NCBI GenBank assembly: GCA_003450735.1
Contig: DMEZ01000055.1
Span: 271,317 to 335,316, forward strand
DNA length: 64,000 bases
Direction: 5' to 3'
Source: Elusimicrobiota bacterium
GTDB lineage: Bacteria > Elusimicrobiota > Elusimicrobia > UBA1565
Positions 8,237-16,427 of the stretch are shown one piece after another; position 1 is the first letter of the stretch; every line of letters starts with the position of its first letter. A program made the translations under genes and the position numbers. Below the pieces are notes generated by a model. It saw only the letters and a program-made list of their open reading frames with translations. It did not search any database and was not told the DNA's origin.

Positions 8237-9180
8237 AGACCGCTCGAAGCCTCCTCCTGGCCGTCCTGAGCCTGGCCTGGGCGCGGCCCTGCCTGGCCGG
8301 AGCGGGGGCCGAGCCCTTCGATTTCCTGTTCCTCGACGCGGGCGCGCGCGCGGTAGGTCTGGGAGGAGCCTACACGGCCCTGGCCAAGGACGCCAGCGCC
8401 CTTCTCTACAACCCGGCCGGCCTGGCCCGCGTGGCCCGCCACGAAGCGACGTTCATGCACAACGCCTACCTGCAGGGCATCAGCCAGGAATACGCGGCCT
8501 ACGCCGGCCCCCACGGATGGGGCGCGAGCCTGAATTATCTTCGCTTCGGCGACGTGCAGAGGACGACCCTGAGCAACCCGGAGGGCCAGGGCCTCGGACA
8601 GACGACGCTCAACGACCTGGCCTTCGGGGGAGGCTACGGGCTGAGTGTGCTCGATTCGGTGGCCTTGGGAGTCGGAGGGAAATACATCCGGGAGGTCATC
8701 GACGGTTCCGCCATGACGGGCATCGCGCTCGACGCGGGCGCGCTCTACTCGGTCCCGCTGTGTCTGGGTCTCGACGTGGGCCTGGCTCTGCAGAACATCG
8801 GCCCCACGACGCGCTCCCCCGGCGCCCATGAGAACCTGCCCTTGAACCTGCGCGCCGGAGCGGCGTATACCTTCTACGTCCAAGGCCAGGAGAGCGTGAT
8901 CGCCCTGGACTTGAGCAAGGAGCGCAGCCAAGGCCCGCTGGCGGCCGTGGGAGGAGAGACGCGCATCAAGGAGCTCCTGGCGTTCCGCCTGGGGTTCAAC
9001 ACGCGCAACGAAGCGGGCCTGGGGCTCACCGCGGGTTTCGGCTTCCTGTTCGACGCCGGCAGCATCGACTACGCCTTCGTCCCGATGGGGGATCTGGGGG
9101 ACGCCCATCGGTTCTCCGCCACCCTCCGCTGGGACGCGGATTTCCTGCGCCGTCCGCGGCGCCTGAGGGACCCTAGGTGA
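8233..9180 (+). CDS. PorV/PorQ-family (UPF0164) outer membrane beta-barrel protein
   Basis: 315 residues. Signal peptide 1-22 (ending CLAGAGA), then the family opening FLDAGARAVGLGGAYTALAKDASALLYNPAGLA, which is the hallmark of PorV/UPF0164 barrels; the rest alternates short amphipathic strands ending in FLFDAGSIDYAFVPMGDLGDAHRFSATLRW. The ATG overlaps the stop of the giant NHL/Fn3 gene (ATGA), so the two are probably co-translated. In Bacteroidetes PorV is the outer membrane shuttle for sorted cargo; a role for this protein in exporting or anchoring its neighbour is inference from the FlgD-like tail and the coupling. Its 3' end overlaps the convergent gene by 8 nt. Confidence 0.85.
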   Translation: MKTARSLLLAVLSLAWARPCLAGAGAEPFDFLFLDAGARAVGLGGAYTALAKDASALLYNPAGLARVARHEATFMHNAYLQGISQEYAAYAGPHGWGASLNYLRFGDVQRTTLSNPEGQGLGQTTLNDLAFGGGYGLSVLDSVALGVGGKYIREVIDGSAMTGIALDAGALYSVPLCLGLDVGLALQNIGPTTRSPGAHENLPLNLRAGAAYTFYVQGQESVIALDLSKERSQGPLAAVGGETRIKELLAFRLGFNTRNEAGLGLTAGFGFLFDAGSIDYAFVPMGDLGDAHRFSATLRWDADFLRRPRRLRDPR

Positions 9181-9787
9181 GCCGGGCTGGGGAGCCCCGC
9201 ACGACCACGGCCCGCAGAGCGGCCAGCAGTTTCGGCAGCCGAGAGAGCTGGTCCTCCGGGAGCTCGGCGCGCAGGTAGTCCTTCTTCTTGTAGCCCTTGC
9301 GGACCAAGGTGAAGAGCGCCCGGAGCTCCTCCGGCAGCCGCTTGATGTCGATCACCGCGACCACGATCCGGGCGGGCTCCCCTTCCACGCCCGCGAAGGC
9401 GATGCGTTTGGTCACCGTCTTGAAGCCTTTCGCGGAGCTCTTCAGCGTGGTCATCTGGAAATAGAGGGTGCCCGAGTCCGAGGGCACCTCCCAGCGGTTC
9501 TCGGGGACGAACGACACGAGGTCTTCCAGGAAGGACTCGTAGGCCGACGCGACCTTGGGGCTCGTCAGGCGCACCTGCTCGACGCTGGCCGACAGGTTCG
9601 CCCCGTTCTCGCGCAGGCGCCAGAGCTTGTCGAAGGCGACCTTCTCGCTCCTAAGGGGCGCCAGCGAGTTCCTCAAAAGCGTGCGGCGGCCGTCCTTCGC
9701 GAACATCGCGTCGACCTTGTTGATCCGGATGTCCACGACCCGGCCGACCCCGAACGTCGGATGCGAGACGAAGTCCCCTGGCTGCAT
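9173..9787 (-). CDS. Protein with CarD/UvrD-tail-like Tudor N-terminus, function unknown
   Basis: 204 residues, no signal peptide. The N-terminus (GDFVSHPTFGVGRVVDIRINKVDAMFAKDGRRTLL) resembles the small SH3/Tudor fold of CarD or DUF3553 proteins that bind RNA polymerase or helicases. The remaining ~150 residues (LYFQMTTLKSSAKGFKTVTKRIAF ...) are unfamiliar. AGGAGG sits 5 nt before the ATG. It lies 24 nt downstream of the J-domain gene on the same strand. A transcription- or DNA-associated role is suggested only by the N-terminal similarity. Confidence 0.6.
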   Translation of the reverse strand: MQPGDFVSHPTFGVGRVVDIRINKVDAMFAKDGRRTLLRNSLAPLRSEKVAFDKLWRLRENGANLSASVEQVRLTSPKVASAYESFLEDLVSFVPENRWEVPSDSGTLYFQMTTLKSSAKGFKTVTKRIAFAGVEGEPARIVVAVIDIKRLPEELRALFTLVRKGYKKKDYLRAELPEDQLSRLPKLLAALRAVVVRGSPARLT

Positions 9788-9811
9788 GCTCCCTCCTGAT
9801 ACCGACGCTCT

Positions 9812-10246
9812 TCAGCCCGCCGACTGCTTGATGGTCTGGATAAGGTACCTGAACAGGAAATAGATCCCGAACGGGGCCAGGCTGATGAAGCCCCAAAGCA
9901 CGTAGGTCCACACCCCGGTCTCGTGGCCCGAGTCGAGCTTGCTGCGCTCGAAGCGGATGTCGTCGACGCTCTTACGCCGCTTGGAGAAGCCCCGGTCGGC
10001 GGTGCGGCCGAAGTAGACGGGTTCTTCGACGAGGGTCTCCGGCTCGGGCACCGGGAAGCCCGACTTGCGCAAAAACTCGTAGGCGTCCCGCGCCTCCATG
10101 AACTTCTTGGCGCAGTACTCCGCGTGCTCGGGCTCGACGCGGTCGGGGTGGAACTCCAGGGCCCGGCGGCGGTAGGCGCGCTGGACATCCTTGGGGGACG
10201 ACCCCGCCTCGACGCCCAGGATGGAGTAGGCCTTGACCGCGTTCAT
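9812..10246 (-). CDS. J-domain membrane protein (DnaJ-like)
   Basis: 144 residues. The J domain occupies residues 3-68 with the HPD tripeptide at 33-35 (ALEFHPDRV), which stimulates Hsp70/DnaK ATPase. A charged linker follows, then one C-terminal transmembrane helix (about 113-135). There is no G/F region or zinc finger, so this is a class III, membrane-tethered co-chaperone probably displaying its J domain in the cytoplasm. The start at 10246 is preferred over 10351: the J domain starts here and a -10-like TGTTATCCT lies 7 nt upstream, which would give a nearly leaderless mRNA. The client is unknown. Confidence 0.8.
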   Translation of the reverse strand: MNAVKAYSILGVEAGSSPKDVQRAYRRRALEFHPDRVEPEHAEYCAKKFMEARDAYEFLRKSGFPVPEPETLVEEPVYFGRTADRGFSKRRKSVDDIRFERSKLDSGHETGVWTYVLWGFISLAPFGIYFLFRYLIQTIKQSAG

Positions 10247-10253
10247 GCCCTCA

Positions 10254-10262
10254 AGGATAACA
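10254..10262 (-). promoter_or_regulatory. Extended -10 (TGTTATCCT) for the J-domain gene
   Basis: TG-T-TATCCT read on the minus strand, 7 nt from the ATG at 10246, so transcription should begin at or next to the start codon. A TTGCGC 18 nt upstream is a poor -35. Confidence 0.45.
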
Positions 10263-10321
10263 CTCGCCGGCCCGGGGGCGCAATGAATTTGTAACACGGC
10301 CGGGGTATGCTCTGGGTGCAG

Positions 10322-10364
10322 GACAACAGCTAGGCGTTCCGAGTACGACAACAGCTGACGTTCC
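10322..10364. repeat. Direct repeat pair (GACAACAGCT...GTTCC), 25-bp spacing
   Basis: GACAACAGCTAGGCGTTCC (10322-10340) and GACAACAGCTGACGTTCC (10347-10364) lie in the 238-bp divergent gap between the J-domain and alpha-2-macroglobulin genes. Spacing of 25 bp is about two and a half helical turns. A possible regulator binding site; no regulator is assigned. Confidence 0.5.
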
Positions 10365-10382
10365 TACCCGTAGAGACGGAAA

Positions 10383-10410
10383 GCGCGGCGGGACTCCCTC
10401 CCCGCCGCGC
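10383..10410. repeat. Perfect 10-bp GC-rich inverted repeat
   Basis: GCGCGGCGGG pairs with CCCGCCGCGC across an 8-nt spacer. No T-run follows on the plus strand; on the minus strand only TTTCC follows, so it is not a convincing terminator. It lies just upstream of the TTGACA at 10432. Confidence 0.5.
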
Positions 10411-10431
10411 TATACTTTGGGCGGAAGATTC

Positions 10432-10460
10432 TTGACAGCCCTCCCCACATTCGACAAACT
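10432..10460 (+). promoter_or_regulatory. Candidate promoter of the A2M-pbpC operon
   Basis: Perfect -35 TTGACA (10432-10437); the hexamer 17 nt later, CAAACT, matches only part of the -10 consensus. It would give an 18-nt leader before the ATG at 10485. Confidence 0.35.
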
Positions 10461-10484
10461 CCCCTGAAGACGCGCGGGGGGACC

Positions 10485-13400
10485 ATGGCCGAGCAGGAAC
10501 CCAAGGGATTCGTCTCGAAGTGGCTGGGCGATCTTACCTGGACGCCCCCGGCCTGGACGGCGTCCCTGCGCGAGCGGTTGAAAGCCCGGCTCGAGAAGTT
10601 CAAGGCCGACGCCCTCGGCCCGGCCTGGAAGGAGCGGCTGCGCTCGAAGGTCTCGAGAGCGCACAAAGACGTCCTCGCGCTCAGGACGAAGGACCCCAGG
10701 CGCTTCTGGACCACGGCCGGGGTCGCCGTATGCGTCTTCCTGCTCCTCCCCCTAGGCGTGCGCTGGTACTGGCGCCTGCCCAAGTACGTTAAGTTCAGCG
10801 TCCTCGGCACCTCTCCCGCCGCGACCAGGCCCGCCGACGTCCCCATCCCGGAGCCGGTCCACATCGACTTCGGCGGCTCGGCGGCGCGCCTGGACAAGGT
10901 CGGCAAGCCGGTCCCCCGCGGCATCACCCTCGTCCCGCACGTCCCCGGCATCTGGGTCTGGGCCTCGGACAGCCGCCTCACCTTCACCCCCAAGGAAGAC
11001 TGGGCCATCGGCCAGGACTACGTCGTCCGCCTCGACCGTTCCCTCTTCCCCGACCACGTGCGCCTGGAGCGCTACGACTACCGCTTCCGCTCCGCCCCCT
11101 TCACCGCGGCGCTCTCGGCGGCCGAGTTCTATCAGGACCCGACCAACCCCAAGCTCAAGAAAGTCGTCGCGACGGTCTCCTTCAGCCATCCCGTGGACCC
11201 GGCCGAGTTCGAGAAGCTGGTCGCCCTGCGCCTCGCCGGCCAGGAACGCGGGTTCTTCGGCTTCGGCGCGAAGACCTATCCCTTCACTATCCTCTACAAC
11301 AAGCACAAGAGCGAGGCGTTCATCCACTCCGACCCGGTGGACATCCCGATGAACGACACCTACATGGCCGTGAGCGTCGACGGCGGCCTGCGCGCCGCGC
11401 GCGGAGGACGCCCGTTCGGAGAGACGCTCGAGCGCCAGGTCCCCATCCCGGGGATGTACAACTACTTCCGAATCGACTCGGCGGTGCTCACGATCGTCCG
11501 CAACGAGCGCTACGAGCCCGAGCGTGTCCTCGTCGTCCAGACCAGCGCGGGCGCCCTCGAATCCGAGATCCGGAAGGCCCTCAGCGTCTACGTGCTGCCC
11601 CAGGACCTTCCCGCCGTGCAAGGAGGGACGTCCATCAGGAACTACCGCTGGCACGACCCGGCCAAGGTCAGCCCCGAGATCCTGGCGCTCTCGACGCCCC
11701 TCCAGCTCGAGCCGCTCCCGACCGACCGGGAATACTCGACCCTGCACAGCTTCCGGCTCAAGGCGGAGGCCGGACGCCACCTGTATATCCACATCCAGAA
11801 AGGGATCCAATCCTACGGCGGCTACGTCCTGGCCAGGAAGTACGACCAGGTCTCCCGCGTTTCGGAGTTCCCCCAGGAGCTCAAGATCATGTACGACGGG
11901 GCGGTTCTGAGCCTGAGCGGTGAGCGGAAGGTCTCGATCGTCTCGCGCGACATCGACGCGGTCCGCTTCGAGGCGGCGCGGGTGGTGCCGAACCAGATCA
12001 ACCATCTTGTCAGCCAGTCCGGCGGACTCTTCCGCAGCCCCGAGTTCAAGAACTACGAGTTCAGCCCCGACAACATCGCGGAGCGCTTCTCGGAAGTGCG
12101 CGTTTTGAACCGCCTCGAGCCCGGCAAGACCCAGTACTCCTCCTTCGACCTCTCCGGCTATCTCGACGCGGCGGATGGAACCAAGCGCGGTCTCTTCTTC
12201 TTCAAGGTCGAAGGCTGGGACCCGATCCGAAAGCAGGCGACCGGCATCCAGGACCGCCGGCTCCTCCTCGTCACGGACCTCGGCATCCTCGTCAAGGATG
12301 TCCAGGGAGGCGGCCACGAAGTCTTCGTGCAGTCCATCCACAGCGGGAGCCCCGCGGGGGGAGCCCAGGTGCAGATCCTGGGCAAGAACGGCCTGCCCAT
12401 CCTCAGCGCGGTCACCGACGACGACGGGCACGCGGGCTTCCCCCCGCTCGTCGGCATGGAGCGCGAGAAGGCGCCGACGGTCTACCTCGTGCGGCGGGGA
12501 GGCGACCTCTCGTTTTTACCCTACGGCTGGGAGGAGCGCCGGCTCAACCTCTCGCGCTTCGATGTCGGCGGGGCGCGCACGCCTGGTGCCGGGGAGCGCC
12601 TGCAGGCCTACTTGTTCTCAGACCGGGGCATCTACCGGCCGGGCGACGAGTTCCACGTCGGCCTCATCGTCAAGCCGGCCGACTGGAAGGAGAGCCTCGC
12701 CGGGGTCCCGCTCGAGGCGGCCATCACCGACGCCCGGGGCCTCGAGGTCTTCAAGCGCAAGATCCTCCTTTCGGCCCAAGGCTTCGAGGACCTCCGCTAC
12801 CAGACGGAGGAGTCTGCCCCGACCGGCTCCTGGCAGACGAGCGTCTACATCGTCAAGGACGGGCGCCGCGCGGGTCTTTTGGGCTCGACGTCCATCCGGA
12901 TCGAGGAGTTTCTGCCCGACCGGCTGAGGATCGCGACGCGGCTCTCCAAGGAACGGACCGAGGGCTGGGTCTCCCCCAAGGACATCGAGGCCTTCGTCAC
13001 GCTGAAGAACCTGTTCGGGACTCCGGCCGCGGACCGGAAAGTGAAGGCCATGCTCACGCTGTCCCCGAGCTATCCGGCCTTCCGATCGTATCCGGACCAC
13101 GTCTTCTTCGACCCCCAGCGCGCCAAGAACAGCTTCACCGAGCATCTGCAGGAGCAGCGGACGAGCGGAGACGGCGAGGCGGCCTTCAAGCTCGACCTCG
13201 AGCGCTTCGAGAAGGCCACCTACCGCCTGGATTTCACGGCGGAAGGCTACGAAGCGGACAGCGGCCGGGGAGTCGCCTCCGAGAGTTCGGTGCTCGTCTC
13301 GATGCGCGACTACCTCGTCGGCTACAAGCCCGACGGCGAACTCCGCTACATCGCCAAGGGCAGCGCTCGGTCCGTCGAGCTGATCGCCGTGGACCCGGAG

Positions 13401-16400
13401 CTCAAGAGGAAGGCGGTCCAGGGCTTGGCGGCCCAGCTCGTCGAGCTCCGCTTCGTGTCGGTGCTCGTGCGGCAGGCCAACGGCACCTACAAGTACGAGT
13501 CCATCCAGAAGGAGGTCCCCCTCTCCAAGAAAGAGCTCGCCCTCCCGGCCCAGGGGCTGCGCTATCCGCTTCCGACCTCCCAGCCCGGGGACTTCGCCCT
13601 CGTCCTGCGCGACGCCGACGACACCGAGCTCTGCCGCGTCCCCTTCAGCGTCGCGGGGTCGGGCAACCTCACCCGCTCCCTCGAGAAGAACGCCGAGCTG
13701 AAGGTCCAGCTCAGCAAGGGGGACTACGCGCCCTCCGAGGAGATCGAGATCCAGATCACCGCGCCCTACGTCGGCGCCGGACTCATCACCATCGAGCGCG
13801 AGCGCGTCTTCGCCTACAAGTGGTTCAAGTCATCGACCACCGGTTCGACCCAGCGCATCCGCATCCCGGACGACATGGAGGGCAACGGCTACGTGGTCGT
13901 CTCCTTCCTGCGCGCGATGGACTCGCCCGAAGTCTTCATGAGCCCCTTGAGCTACGGCGTGGCGCCGTTCACGGTCAGCCGCGAACGGCGCACGGCCCCG
14001 GTCACGCTCGAATGCCCCGACCTCGCTCGGCCCGGCGAGCCCTACCGGATCCGCTACCGGAGCGGCAAGCCGGGCCGGATCGTGGTGTTCGCCGTCGATG
14101 AAGGCATCCTGCAGGTGGCCGGCTACAAGGCCCCGGACCCCCTCTCCCGGTTCTTCGAGAAGCGGGCCCTCGAGGTGCAGACCTCCCAGATCCTCGACCT
14201 GGTCCTGCCGGAGTTCAAGCTCATCCAATCGCTCTCCGCCCCGGGCGGCGACATGGGCCGCGAGGCCCTGGGCCGCAACCTGAATCCCTTCAAGCGCAAG
14301 CGGGACAAACCCGTGGCCTTCTGGTCGGGGATCCTGGAGAGCGACTCGACCGAGCGCGAGGTGGTCTATCCCGTGCCGGACTATTTCAACGGAACGCTCC
14401 GGGTGATGGCGGTCGTCGTGGCGATGGACTCGATCGGGGTGGCCCAGAAGAAGGCCCTGGTCCGGGGGCACTTCGTCCTGACCCCCGGCGCGCCGGTCGT
14501 GGCCGCACCCGGCGACGAGTTCGAGGTGAGCCTGGGCGTATCCAATACGGCGGAGGGCGCCAAGGAAGCGGAGGTACGGCTGGAGCTGAGAGTCTCAGAG
14601 CACCTCGAGGTCTTGGGGGTCCCCAGCCAGAACGTGCGTCTCAGCGGCGGGAAGGAGACAAGCGTCGCCTTCAAGCTCCGGGCCATGGACAAGCTCGGCT
14701 CCGCGGCCTTGCGCTTCACGGCCGACGAGGGTGAACGGAAGTCCCGGGCCTCCGTGGAGCTCAGCGTGCGCCCCCCCACGCCCTACACGACGACGGTGGC
14801 CGGAGGGGCCTTGAAGTCCGGCAAAGCCGACGTCCTGGTCACACGCGGCATGTACCCGCAATACCGGACCCTCGAGGCTTCGGCCTCCCCCCTGCCCTTA
14901 GGGCTGGCACGCGGTCTGATCCGCTACCTGGAGAAGTTCCCGCACGGCTGCACCGAACAGATCGTCAGCCAGGCTTTCCCCGCCGTGATCCTGCGCGGAC
15001 GCCCCGAGTTCGGCTTTACCCCTGAAAAAGTCGCTTCGAACCTGGAGCAGGCCTTCCGGACCCTGCGCGCGCGCCAGAACGCCGAGGGCGCGTTCGGCTT
15101 CTGGGGGGCCGCCGACTCGCAGGTCTCCGACCTTCAGACGGTCTATGCTCTGCACTTCCTGACCGAAGCGAAGGACCGCGGCGCTGCCGTACCCATGGAA
15201 GTCCTGCAACGGGGCCTATCCCCCCTAGCGGGCCTGGTCGGCAGCGAGCCCTCGAGCCTCGCGGATGCCCGTGTGCGGGCCTACGCCGCCTATGTGCTGA
15301 CGCGCAACGGCGCCGTCCTCTCGGCGCCCCTTCTCTCCCTGCAGCGGCACATGCAGGCGAAGTTCCCCAAGCAATGGAAGAAGGACCTGGCCGGGATCTA
15401 TCTGGCCGCGGTCTATCGGCTGCTCCAGCAGAACGGGCAGGCGAACAGCCTCATCTCGGAGTCCCGTCTCGGCGACCCGCAGAAGGTCGATCACGCCGCG
15501 TACTACGACGACTTGATACGGGAATCCCAGCTCCTCTATATCCTGGCCCGCCACTTCCCGGAACGGCTGAAGGACCTGGGCTGGGATGACCTCAAACGAG
15601 TCGTCGATCCGGTCGTCAACGGAAGCTTCAATACCCTCTCCTCGGCCTACACGATCCTGGCCCTGGACGCCTACGCCGGCGCGGTGGGCAGTCCCCCCCC
15701 GGCGGACGTCCGCGTCACGGAGCTGAGACCCGGCTCCGCCAAGCCGCTGCCGCTGAGCGCGGGCCTTTTCCCCAAGGCCGAATTCTCGGGCAAGGCCAAC
15801 GCCATCCGTTTCGATAACGCCGCGGGGCGCATGCTGTTCTACCAGGTCACGACCGCCGGTTTCGACCTCGCCCCTCCCGCCGGCGAGATCAAGGCGAGGC
15901 TCGAGGTCCAACGCGAATACCGCAATGAGGGCGGGAACTCCGCCGTGACGAAGACGGCGCTGGGCACCCAGTTGGACGTCCACGTGAAAGTCCGCGCGGT
16001 CGAAGGCGGGGAGACCCGGGACATCGCCATCATCGACCTCCTGCCCGGAGGTTTCGAAGTGGTCCTGGAGCCCCCCGCCGAGGCGCCCGCGGCCGCGGCT
16101 CCCACCGAACGCGAGGAAGCCGAGTGCGACTCGGAGGAAGGCTGCGAAGCCCCGCCGGAAGAGCCCGCCGCGCGCGTGCCGGCGGCCGGCCGGTCTTCGC
16201 CGCTGGGCCTCCCCTCGTCCACCTTCCGTCCGGACTACGTGGATGTGCGCGAGGACCGGGTCGTCCTGTATGGAAGCGTCGGCCCCGATGTCCGCGAGTT
16301 CGTCTACCGCATCCGGGCCACCCACCGCGGGACCTTCACGGTGCCGCCGGTCTTCGGGGAGTCGATGTACGACCGCGCCATGCAGGGACGCGGGTTGGGC

Positions 16401-16427
16401 GGCCGGCTCACCGTCGAAGGAGGCTAG
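10485..16427 (+). CDS. Bacterial alpha-2-macroglobulin with thioester motif
   Basis: 1980 residues, a protease-trapping periplasmic protein. A cytoplasmic N-terminal stretch (1-70) is followed by a transmembrane helix (about 74-95, TTAGVAVCVFLLLPLGV), so it is anchored by a helix rather than by the lipobox of E. coli YfhM. MG domains follow, then the A2M region (VFAVDEGILQVAGY ... PEFKLIQSLSAPGG). The thioester motif CTEQ is at residues 1489-1492 in the thioester/complement-like domain (FPHGCTEQIVSQAFPAV), so covalent trapping should be intact. An acidic, Ala/Pro-rich insertion (EAPAAAAPTEREEAECDSEEGCEAPPEEP) precedes the receptor-like end. The stop abuts the pbpC ATG with no gap, the known A2M-PbpC pairing that guards against proteases when the envelope is breached. 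Confidence 0.93.
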   Translation: MAEQEPKGFVSKWLGDLTWTPPAWTASLRERLKARLEKFKADALGPAWKERLRSKVSRAHKDVLALRTKDPRRFWTTAGVAVCVFLLLPLGVRWYWRLPKYVKFSVLGTSPAATRPADVPIPEPVHIDFGGSAARLDKVGKPVPRGITLVPHVPGIWVWASDSRLTFTPKEDWAIGQDYVVRLDRSLFPDHVRLERYDYRFRSAPFTAALSAAEFYQDPTNPKLKKVVATVSFSHPVDPAEFEKLVALRLAGQERGFFGFGAKTYPFTILYNKHKSEAFIHSDPVDIPMNDTYMAVSVDGGLRAARGGRPFGETLERQVPIPGMYNYFRIDSAVLTIVRNERYEPERVLVVQTSAGALESEIRKALSVYVLPQDLPAVQGGTSIRNYRWHDPAKVSPEILALSTPLQLEPLPTDREYSTLHSFRLKAEAGRHLYIHIQKGIQSYGGYVLARKYDQVSRVSEFPQELKIMYDGAVLSLSGERKVSIVSRDIDAVRFEAARVVPNQINHLVSQSGGLFRSPEFKNYEFSPDNIAERFSEVRVLNRLEPGKTQYSSFDLSGYLDAADGTKRGLFFFKVEGWDPIRKQATGIQDRRLLLVTDLGILVKDVQGGGHEVFVQSIHSGSPAGGAQVQILGKNGLPILSAVTDDDGHAGFPPLVGMEREKAPTVYLVRRGGDLSFLPYGWEERRLNLSRFDVGGARTPGAGERLQAYLFSDRGIYRPGDEFHVGLIVKPADWKESLAGVPLEAAITDARGLEVFKRKILLSAQGFEDLRYQTEESAPTGSWQTSVYIVKDGRRAGLLGSTSIRIEEFLPDRLRIATRLSKERTEGWVSPKDIEAFVTLKNLFGTPAADRKVKAMLTLSPSYPAFRSYPDHVFFDPQRAKNSFTEHLQEQRTSGDGEAAFKLDLERFEKATYRLDFTAEGYEADSGRGVASESSVLVSMRDYLVGYKPDGELRYIAKGSARSVELIAVDPELKRKAVQGLAAQLVELRFVSVLVRQANGTYKYESIQKEVPLSKKELALPAQGLRYPLPTSQPGDFALVLRDADDTELCRVPFSVAGSGNLTRSLEKNAELKVQLSKGDYAPSEEIEIQITAPYVGAGLITIERERVFAYKWFKSSTTGSTQRIRIPDDMEGNGYVVVSFLRAMDSPEVFMSPLSYGVAPFTVSRERRTAPVTLECPDLARPGEPYRIRYRSGKPGRIVVFAVDEGILQVAGYKAPDPLSRFFEKRALEVQTSQILDLVLPEFKLIQSLSAPGGDMGREALGRNLNPFKRKRDKPVAFWSGILESDSTEREVVYPVPDYFNGTLRVMAVVVAMDSIGVAQKKALVRGHFVLTPGAPVVAAPGDEFEVSLGVSNTAEGAKEAEVRLELRVSEHLEVLGVPSQNVRLSGGKETSVAFKLRAMDKLGSAALRFTADEGERKSRASVELSVRPPTPYTTTVAGGALKSGKADVLVTRGMYPQYRTLEASASPLPLGLARGLIRYLEKFPHGCTEQIVSQAFPAVILRGRPEFGFTPEKVASNLEQAFRTLRARQNAEGAFGFWGAADSQVSDLQTVYALHFLTEAKDRGAAVPMEVLQRGLSPLAGLVGSEPSSLADARVRAYAAYVLTRNGAVLSAPLLSLQRHMQAKFPKQWKKDLAGIYLAAVYRLLQQNGQANSLISESRLGDPQKVDHAAYYDDLIRESQLLYILARHFPERLKDLGWDDLKRVVDPVVNGSFNTLSSAYTILALDAYAGAVGSPPPADVRVTELRPGSAKPLPLSAGLFPKAEFSGKANAIRFDNAAGRMLFYQVTTAGFDLAPPAGEIKARLEVQREYRNEGGNSAVTKTALGTQLDVHVKVRAVEGGETRDIAIIDLLPGGFEVVLEPPAEAPAAAAPTEREEAECDSEEGCEAPPEEPAARVPAAGRSSPLGLPSSTFRPDYVDVREDRVVLYGSVGPDVREFVYRIRATHRGTFTVPPVFGESMYDRAMQGRGLGGRLTVEGG

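Noticed and set aside
10383..10410. Inverted repeat as terminator
   Set aside because: No T-run on the plus strand, only TTTCC on the minus strand, and no gene needing termination there.
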